42,751 nt of DNA from DASRBO01 sp035653595 (GTDB lineage Bacteria; Actinomycetota; Acidimicrobiia; Acidimicrobiales; JAJPHE01), in the NCBI GenBank assembly GCA_035653595.1, contig DASRBO010000094.1, forward strand, positions 1 to 42,751. Reading direction: 5' to 3'. Under the pieces are notes generated by a model, which did no database searches, was not told the DNA's origin, and worked only from the letters and a program-made list of their open reading frames with translations. Positions 31,267-37,059 of the stretch are shown here, in pieces. Both the position numbers and the translations under genes were made by a program. Within the stretch, counting starts at the first letter, position 1; each line of letters starts with the position of its first letter.

Positions 31267-31553
31267 TGCGGGTCCTGCTCCCGGCGCGCCGGCTCGCCGG
31301 GGGGCGGCGCCGCCAAAAGCCGGGTGAAGACCAGGGTGCCGGCGAACGAGAGCACCACCAGCACCATCGGCACGATCAGGTACGACGACTGGCCCGCGGC
31401 CTGGGACAGCAGCATCAGGACGACCGTGGCCACCACCGCCGCCAGCTCGAGGCCGACCAGGCGGGCCACGGCGTCGCCGCGGGACCCGATGACCCCCGCC
31501 GGCAGCAGGCCGGCGCCGATCAGCACCGCCGCCGCCAGCAACCACGCGTTCAC
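31263..31553 (-). CDS. mnhF: Antiporter subunit MnhF/MrpF
   Basis: A 96-residue protein of three helices with SRGDAVARLVGLELAAVVATVVLMLLSQAAGQSSYLIVPMVLVVLSF, in which the DAVARLVGLELAAV and SSYLIVPMVLVVLSF blocks are typical of MrpF. The C-terminus is a short hydrophilic tail (PPPGEPARREQDPQ). The start is GTG, overlapping the mnhE stop (GTGA), so translation is coupled to the gene before it. Confidence 0.85.
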   Translation of the reverse strand: MNAWLLAAAVLIGAGLLPAGVIGSRGDAVARLVGLELAAVVATVVLMLLSQAAGQSSYLIVPMVLVVLSFAGTLVFTRLLAAPPPGEPARREQDPQ

Positions 31554-32038
31554 CCCGACACCGCCCGCTCGAGCCCGGACCGGCCCCTGGTGAGGGCATG
31601 CACCACCACGGCGCCGGCCACCTCGTCGACCTCGAAGACGAAGGTGCCCGGGGTCAGCGAGAGGGTGAGCGTGGCCATGGCCTGACGGGCGTCAGCCACC
31701 GGTCCGGCGCTGACCGGTCCCAGGGGCAGCCGCCTGATCTCGCCCGGATCCGAACCCCGGCGCCGGAGCTGGGACAGCGCCACCGCGCTGACCCGTACGA
31801 AGTCGGCCGCCACCGCCGCAGGCAGCCACAGCAGCCAGCGCAGCCACCCGGGCGACGGGTGCCACCGGCCGCCCACCGCCCGGCGCGCCGCCGGCATGGC
31901 CAGGGCGCACAGCAGGGCCGAGCCGGCCGCCGCCGCCATGTCGGAGGTGGCGACCGAGGACAGGGTGGTGACCCACACCCCGACCAGCAGCGCCCACCAC
32001 CCCAGCACCTCGAGGGCCCACGCCCCCCAGGCGGCCAT
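31550..32038 (-). CDS. mnhE: Antiporter subunit MnhE/MrpE
   Basis: A 162-residue protein with the usual MrpE layout: two or three N-terminal helices (ALEVLGWWALLVGVWVTTLSS, WLLWLPAAVAADFVRVSAVAL) and a cytoplasmic tail containing MATLTLSLTPGTFVFEVDE, the family signature. I start at the ATG at 32038, preceded by GAGGAAGGGG at a good distance; an in-frame extension upstream is Arg-rich and unlike the family. It is the first gene of the antiporter operon, whose promoter must lie in the 176-base gap shared with the divergent gene at 32215. Confidence 0.87.
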   Translation of the reverse strand: MAAWGAWALEVLGWWALLVGVWVTTLSSVATSDMAAAAGSALLCALAMPAARRAVGGRWHPSPGWLRWLLWLPAAVAADFVRVSAVALSQLRRRGSDPGEIRRLPLGPVSAGPVADARQAMATLTLSLTPGTFVFEVDEVAGAVVVHALTRGRSGLERAVSG

Positions 32039-32214
32039 CGCCCACCCCTTCCTCGTCCGTGGCGGCCGGCGCCGAGCGGCGTCGGCACGGCGGCCGCGGT
32101 GTACCCGCCGGCCGGCCCAGGCACTCATCGCCGCCGGCTTCCGACGGGCGGTCCCGAACAGCGCCCGACCGGACGGGGCTCCTAAGGTCGGGCCGCCAAT
32201 CCACGGAGGACGAC

Positions 32215-33057
32215 TTGGAACCGGTCACCGCCCGCCAGACCTGGCGGACCCTCGAGCCCCTGCACGGGATGATCTATTTCGCAGGCGAGGCGGACGCCGC
32301 CTACACGGCCGTGGGCCTCGACCCGGGGCCGATGGGCTACTTCGCCTCCCGCTCCGCCGCCATGGGCGCCGTCGGCTCTGAGGTGGTGATCGCCACCTTC
32401 TTCAACTTCAACCCGGCCCTGGTGCGCTCGGTAATTCCCGCCGCCTGGCGGAGAGCGAGCCCGGAGGCGGTGCTGGCCGCCCGGCTGGAGGCGGCTGACG
32501 CCGCCCTCCGCCGAGCCCTCGGCGACGCCGTGACCGGCCCTGACATGGCCGAGGCCGCCCGGCTGGTGCGGACCGCCGCCGAGGCCGCCTGCGGGCGGCC
32601 CCAGGGGCGGGCGCTGTTCGCCGCCCACGCCCAGCTGCCGTGGCCCGAGCCTGACCACCTCGTGCTGTGGCACGGCCAGAGCCTGCTGCGCGAGTTCAGG
32701 GGTGACGGACATGTCGGCCTGCTGCTGGGGGAGGACCTGGGCCCGGTGGAGGCGCTGGTCCTCCACGCCGCCAGCGGCGAGGTGGGCGCCTCGGCCTTGC
32801 GAGCCAGCCGGCAATGGTCGAGCGCCGAGTGGCAGGCGGGGGTGGACGCCCTGCGGGCCCGGGGGTGGGTCGCCGCCGACGGGGACCTGGCCCTGACCGA
32901 CGAGGGCCGGTCGGTCCGCCAACGGATCGAGGACCGGACCGATCTCCTGGCCCTGGCCCCCTACGAGGCCATCGGCGAGGACGGCTGCCGGCGGCTGCGC
33001 CAGCTGGCCCGCCCCTGGTCAAAGGCGGTGGTCGAGGGCGGCCTACTGAGCTCGTGA
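32215..33057 (+). CDS. SCO6745-family protein
   Basis: A 280-residue soluble protein of a family common in actinobacteria (named after SCO6745). Blocks EPLHGMIYFAGEADAAYTAVGLDPGPMGYFASRSAAMGAV, FFNFNPALVRSVIPAAWRRASPE and LWHGQSLLREFRGDGHVGLL match. The C-terminal third (WQAGVDALRARGWVAADGDLALTDEGRSVRQRIEDRTD) reads as a winged helix. The start is TTG with GGAGG 5 bases upstream. No function is established. The mix of a helical N-domain and a MarR-like wing suggests sensing or DNA binding, but this is inference. Confidence 0.82.
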   Translation: MEPVTARQTWRTLEPLHGMIYFAGEADAAYTAVGLDPGPMGYFASRSAAMGAVGSEVVIATFFNFNPALVRSVIPAAWRRASPEAVLAARLEAADAALRRALGDAVTGPDMAEAARLVRTAAEAACGRPQGRALFAAHAQLPWPEPDHLVLWHGQSLLREFRGDGHVGLLLGEDLGPVEALVLHAASGEVGASALRASRQWSSAEWQAGVDALRARGWVAADGDLALTDEGRSVRQRIEDRTDLLALAPYEAIGEDGCRRLRQLARPWSKAVVEGGLLSS

Positions 33058-33063
33058 GGCGCT

Positions 33064-33108
33064 GGGCCGGCCGCCCCTGGGCCGGCCGCCCCTGAGCCGG
33101 CCGCCCCT
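33064..33108 (+). repeat. 15-bp tandem repeat, three copies
   Basis: GGGCCGGCCGCCCCT occurs at 33064 and 33079, with a one-base variant (GAGCC...) at 33094, followed by a fourth degenerate copy. Each unit contains the palindrome GGCCGGCC. It sits 6 bases after the SCO6745-like gene's stop and may act as a transcription end or replication-slippage site. Confidence 0.7.
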
Positions 33109-33339
33109 GGCCCGCCCGTCCCCGTCACGCCGCCGGGCCGGCGCCGAGGCCGAGGAGGGCAGCGGCACCGGGGCGGCGAACCTTACGGATGGCTCAGGCC
33201 TCGTTTAGCCTGCTCACAGCCCCGGTACAGGTGGGCATGCCAGGGTGCCGACGGCGCCCCTCCGACCGGCCCGCAGCCGTGGTGAGGAGCCGGCCGGCAC
33301 GGCTGAACCGTCCGAACAAGACCCATGCGCCTGATCGAG

Positions 33340-33354
33340 TGTCCGAACCGGACA
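33340..33354. promoter_or_regulatory. Candidate operator palindrome upstream of sqdB
   Basis: TGTCCG-AAC-CGGACA is a perfect 6-base inverted repeat with a 3-base centre, in the leader of the sulfoquinovose synthase gene, about 70 bases before its start. This size and shape fit a dimeric transcription factor site. The factor is unknown. Confidence 0.5.
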
Positions 33355-33365
33355 GAATCTGACCA

Positions 33366-33409
33366 ATCCGAGCAAGCGGCATCTGAGCAACAAGACAGCA
33401 TCCGAGCAA
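33366..33409 (+). repeat. Three direct repeats ATC(C/T)GAGCAA before sqdB
   Basis: Copies start at 33366, 33381 and 33400 (spacing 15 and 19). The last ends 16 bases before the GTG start at 33426. They sit between the palindrome and the ribosome site. They may be repeated protein sites or part of an RNA leader. Confidence 0.5.
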
Positions 33410-33425
33410 AGGGAGAGCGAGCTAA

Positions 33426-34607
33426 GTGAGGGTTCTGGTCCTAGGCGGTGACGGTTATCTGGGCTGGCCCACGGCGCTGCACCTGTCAGCCCGGGGTCAC
33501 CGCGTCGCCATCGTCGACAACTTCGCCCGCCGCTCCTACGACCACGAGCTGGCAGCAGAGTCCCTCGTGCCGCTGGCCCCCCTGCATCGGAGGCTGTCGA
33601 CCTGGGGCGACATCTCCGGCATCGAGATCGGCGCCTACCGCGGCGACCTGACCGACGCCGACTTCGTCGACGCCACCATCGCCGAGTTCGAGCCCGAGGC
33701 GGTCGTGCACTTCGCCGAGCAGCGCTCGGCGCCCTACTCCATGATCGACCGCAAGCACGCCGTCTACACCCAGGTCAACAACGTGGTCGGCACCCTCAAC
33801 CTGCTCTACGCCATGGCGGCCCACGTGCCCGACGCCCACCTGGTCAAGCTCGGCACCATGGGCGAGTACGGAACGCCCAACATCGACATCGAAGAGGGCT
33901 TCATCGAGATCACCCACCGGGGCCGTACCGACGTGCTGCCCTACCCGATGCAGCCGGGCTCCTTCTACCACCTGTCCAAGGTGCACGACTCGCACAACAT
34001 CCGCTTCGCCTGCCGCGTCTGGGGGCTGAGGGCGACCGACCTGCACCAGGGGATCGTCTACGGGGTGGACACCGACGAGACCACCCTGCACCCCGACCTG
34101 GCCACCCGCTTCGACTACGACGCCGTGTTCGGCACGGTGTTGAACCGCTTCATCGTCGAAGCGGTGATCGGCCACCCTCTCACCGTCTACGGCAGCGGCG
34201 GCCAGACCAGGGGCTTCCTCGACATCCGCGACACACTGGCCTGCGTCGAGCTCGCCGTGCTCAACCCGGCCGAGCAAGGCGAGTACCGGGTGTTCAACCA
34301 GTTCACCGAGTCCTTCTCGGTCCGTCAGCTGGCCGAAACGGTCGCTGAGGTCTTCCCCCGCAAGGCCCGCATCGAGTCGATCCCCGATCCCCGGGTGGAG
34401 GCCCAGGAGCACTACTACCGGGCCGCCCACACCAAGCTGCTCGACCTGGGCCTGCGTCCCCACCTGCTCTCCGACACCCTCATCGAGTCGCTGTTCAACG
34501 TGGTCGAGCGCCACGCCGACCGGGTGGACCGAAACGCCATCCTCCCCACCGTGGACTGGCGCCGCCAGGAGAACCCACTGGCCTCCGTCGAGGCTCTCAC
34601 CGACTGA
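33426..34607 (+). CDS. sqdB: UDP-sulfoquinovose synthase
   Basis: A 393-residue enzyme of the extended SDR family that converts UDP-glucose and sulfite into UDP-sulfoquinovose, the donor for sulfolipid or sulfoquinovose-bearing glycans. Signatures are GGDGYLGW (7-14), HFAEQRSAPYSMID (95-108), KLGTMGEYGTPNIDIEEG with Thr144, YHLSK with Tyr181 and Lys185, and TRFDYDAVFGTVLNRF, GQTRGFLDIRDT and VFNQFTESFSV. Thr144, Tyr181 and Lys185 correspond to Thr145, Tyr182 and Lys186 of Arabidopsis SQD1. The start is GTG with GGGAG nearby. The UDP-glucose maker galU is in the window at 6.3 kb. No obvious sulfoquinovosyl transferase is adjacent, but a GT2 gene lies at 36.4 kb. Confidence 0.92.
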   Translation: MRVLVLGGDGYLGWPTALHLSARGHRVAIVDNFARRSYDHELAAESLVPLAPLHRRLSTWGDISGIEIGAYRGDLTDADFVDATIAEFEPEAVVHFAEQRSAPYSMIDRKHAVYTQVNNVVGTLNLLYAMAAHVPDAHLVKLGTMGEYGTPNIDIEEGFIEITHRGRTDVLPYPMQPGSFYHLSKVHDSHNIRFACRVWGLRATDLHQGIVYGVDTDETTLHPDLATRFDYDAVFGTVLNRFIVEAVIGHPLTVYGSGGQTRGFLDIRDTLACVELAVLNPAEQGEYRVFNQFTESFSVRQLAETVAEVFPRKARIESIPDPRVEAQEHYYRAAHTKLLDLGLRPHLLSDTLIESLFNVVERHADRVDRNAILPTVDWRRQENPLASVEALTD

Positions 34608-34656
34608 CACCCGGCGCCGCTCGGACCGTCCGTTCGCGCGTCGGGGGCCGGCCCGG

Positions 34657-36240
34657 TCAGCGGGCCCGGATCACGAAGGTGCTCACGCTGCCGGCCGGCA
34701 CCGTCGCCGTCAGCCGGCCGTTGCGGTAGGAGACCGCCGAGCCCGGGGTGAGGGCCGCCAGGTCGGCGTGGGCGTCGGTCACCACGGCCGTCTGCAGGCT
34801 GGAGGACGATCGCACCGCCTGGCGCGGAAGGTCGATGTGCAGGTTGGTCGAGCCGCTCGGGGCGTTGTCGATGACGACGACGGTCCAGCGCGAGACGGCG
34901 GCGCCGGAGCCGGCGGAGAAGGCCACCGCCCGCAGGCCGGGCGGCAGGCCGGCCACCTCGTGCAGCACGTCACCCGGCCGGACGTAGCGGCTGAAGCCGG
35001 CCAGCACCCAGTAGCGCTTGGTCAGGTAGAGCGTCTGGTTGCCGTCGGCGGCGAAGCGGCGGTCGAAGTAGATGAGCCCGTCGTTGCGCCCCCGGGCCTG
35101 GACCACCCCGGGGCAGCCCCGCTGGGCCACCGGGTTGCAGCCCAGGTTGGGCGACAGGGCCAACCACCAGTCGAACGCCGAGTCGTGGGCCACGGCCAGG
35201 TCGCCCCAGATGGTGTTGGCCAGCCACAACCCGCTGGTCATGGTGGGGTCGTACTGCCAGCCGAAGCCCTTGCCGTTGAAGCAGCAGATCTCGCTGGCCC
35301 AGTGCCTGGCCGCCGGCAGCGAGGCCTCCTGGGCCAGGGTGGCGGTGTCGGGGTAGTCGTAGGTGTGATGCGCCAGCACCGCCACCGACTGGCGCGCCGG
35401 TCCGTCCAGCCACAGGGGCGCCTCGGCCAGCAGCTGGGAGACCAGGCTGGTCTCGTCGGCGATGACCCTGGCCCCCGGGGTGGTTGAGGACAGGGCGGAG
35501 GCCACCGCCTCCACCAGGGCTGCCCGGTCCGACACCGGCACGGTCATGCCCTCCTGGGTGCAGGTGGCCTGGGCGGCGTCGGGCTCGTTGACCGGGCTGA
35601 CATAGGAGAGGCGGATGCCGTCGGCGACGTAGAGGTGGTGGACAACGTCGGCGAGGTAGTGGGCGTAGGCCGTCTCCGTGCCGGGCACCAGGCTGCCTCC
35701 GCAGCTCCGGGCGTCGGTCGTCCACGCTGCCGGGGCGCTGTTGACGAAGCCGATCAGGCTCGGCACCCGGTAGTCGGCCGCCTGCCTGAGGAAGTAGAGG
35801 CCACCCGGATCGCGGGACCAGTCGTAGACGCCGGGCCGGACCAGGAAGGTGGGGGCGGCCTTGTAGGGCACCTTGACCCCCACCCCGCCGCCCCCGATGT
35901 TGTAGCGGTACTGGCTGAGGTCGAGGCCGCGGGGCGAGAACAGCAGCTCGCCCACCTGGCGCTTGGTCTGGGCCGAGAAGTGCTGGGCGTAGTACGGCCA
36001 CCACGCCCCCGACGCCCCGAACCCGTCGATGGTCTGGGCCTGGGCGTCGTCGACCATGCCCGTGGCGCTGGCGGGGGCGGCGTAGGGCCCGGTCAGGCGA
36101 ACCAGGCGCGGCGCGGAGGGGACCGACCACGGCGGCCGGCCGGCGGTGGCGCGGGCGGCCCCGGCCGTCGGAGCGATTCCGGCGGTGGTGGCGAAGGCAA
36201 CAACGGCGAGCAGGGCGATGCGGCCCCAGCGCGACCTCAT
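34657..36240 (-). CDS. Secreted GH30-family glycoside hydrolase
   Basis: A 527-residue exported enzyme: signal peptide at about 1-30 (LLAVVAFATTAG...TAGAARA), then a TIM barrel and a C-terminal beta domain typical of GH30. IDGFGASGAWWPYYAQ near 71-86 is the family entry motif. The acid/base is Glu219 in YVSPVNEPD and the nucleophile is probably Glu317 in WASEICCFNG. LSQYRYNIGGGGVG and GLWLANTIWGDLAVAHDSAFDWWLALSP agree. Some relatives cut beta-1,6-galactan, others glucan, fucose- or xylan-type polymers, so the substrate is uncertain. The start is ATG at 36240. It is convergent with sqdB and divergent from the GT2 gene. Confidence 0.86.
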   Translation of the reverse strand: MRSRWGRIALLAVVAFATTAGIAPTAGAARATAGRPPWSVPSAPRLVRLTGPYAAPASATGMVDDAQAQTIDGFGASGAWWPYYAQHFSAQTKRQVGELLFSPRGLDLSQYRYNIGGGGVGVKVPYKAAPTFLVRPGVYDWSRDPGGLYFLRQAADYRVPSLIGFVNSAPAAWTTDARSCGGSLVPGTETAYAHYLADVVHHLYVADGIRLSYVSPVNEPDAAQATCTQEGMTVPVSDRAALVEAVASALSSTTPGARVIADETSLVSQLLAEAPLWLDGPARQSVAVLAHHTYDYPDTATLAQEASLPAARHWASEICCFNGKGFGWQYDPTMTSGLWLANTIWGDLAVAHDSAFDWWLALSPNLGCNPVAQRGCPGVVQARGRNDGLIYFDRRFAADGNQTLYLTKRYWVLAGFSRYVRPGDVLHEVAGLPPGLRAVAFSAGSGAAVSRWTVVVIDNAPSGSTNLHIDLPRQAVRSSSSLQTAVVTDAHADLAALTPGSAVSYRNGRLTATVPAGSVSTFVIRAR

Positions 36241-36352
36241 ACCGGAAAGGTATTTCCCCGACCGGTGGCGCCACACGGCGCCCTGGTCAGGCGAGCCGCC
36301 GAAGGTCACGCCCTACTATCGGCCGTCCTTTGAGCGGAATGAATGGAGCGGG

Positions 36353-37057
36353 ATGAATGCCACCGCCCCGGTGACGGTGGTGATACCTGCCTACAACGAG
36401 GCGCCAACGGTCGGCCGGGTGGTGCAGTCGGTCCCCCGGCGCATGGCCGGCCTCGACGTGACGGTCCTGGTGGTGGACGACGGCAGCGCCGACGGGACGG
36501 CGGAGGCGGCCGAGGCGGCCGGCGCCTCGGTGATCCGGCACCAGACCAACCGGGGCCAGGGGGCCGCCCTCCTGACCGGATACCGGGCCGCCGTCGGGGC
36601 CGGAAGCCGCTACCTGGCCACCGTCGACGCCGACGGGCAGTGGGATCCGGCCGACCTGCCGGCGCTGATCGAGGTGCTCGCCGCCGGGGAGGCCGACCTG
36701 GTCTCCGGCTCCCGCCGGCTGGGCTCGGACCAGGTCAGAGAGCCCCTGCGCCAGCTGGGCGTGGTGGTCTTCGCCGCCCTCCTCCGCCGGCTCACCGGGG
36801 CCCGGGTGTCCGATCCGGCCAATGGCCTGCGGGCCATGCGGGCCGAGGTGGTCGAGGGCGTACGCCTCGAGGAGCCCCAGTTCCAGGCGGCCGAGCTGCT
36901 GACCGCCGCCCTCAGCCGCGGCTTCCGCTACGCCGAGGTGCCCGTGCGCCACTTCGCCCGGTCGGCGGGAGAGTCGAAGAAGGGCCGGAACCTGACCTAC
37001 GGGCTGCGGTACGGACGGGTGCTGGCCCGCACCTGGTGGCGGGAGCGGCGGCGCTGA
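36353..37057 (+). CDS. GT2 glycosyltransferase (DPM1/DolP-mannosyltransferase-like)
   Basis: A 234-residue family 2 glycosyltransferase: VVIPAYNEAPTVGRVV near residue 8, VVDDGSADGTAEAA near 42 and the metal-binding TVDADGQWDPADL near 88-100, then VSGSRRLGSDQVREP. There is no long membrane helix at the end, so it is probably peripheral and makes a lipid-linked sugar from a nucleotide sugar. GGAG lies a few bases before the ATG. The YfhO-like membrane protein follows after 2 bases, and the pair fits a donor-making enzyme with a GT-C-type transferase. No link to sqdB is proven beyond proximity. Confidence 0.88.
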   Translation: MNATAPVTVVIPAYNEAPTVGRVVQSVPRRMAGLDVTVLVVDDGSADGTAEAAEAAGASVIRHQTNRGQGAALLTGYRAAVGAGSRYLATVDADGQWDPADLPALIEVLAAGEADLVSGSRRLGSDQVREPLRQLGVVVFAALLRRLTGARVSDPANGLRAMRAEVVEGVRLEEPQFQAAELLTAALSRGFRYAEVPVRHFARSAGESKKGRNLTYGLRYGRVLARTWWRERRR

Positions 37058-37059
37058 GG

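Larger units (their letters stand above)
33058..33425. other. 368-base gene-free stretch before the sulfoquinovose synthase gene
   Basis: The left part (33064-33108) is a GC-rich tandem repeat. The middle (33120-33300) holds no motif I can name. The right part (33300-33425) is less GC-rich and contains a 15-base palindrome and three copies of a 10-base direct repeat just before the GTG start. It is likely the promoter and 5' leader of the gene at 33426. I see no open reading frame worth calling in it. Confidence 0.6.
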
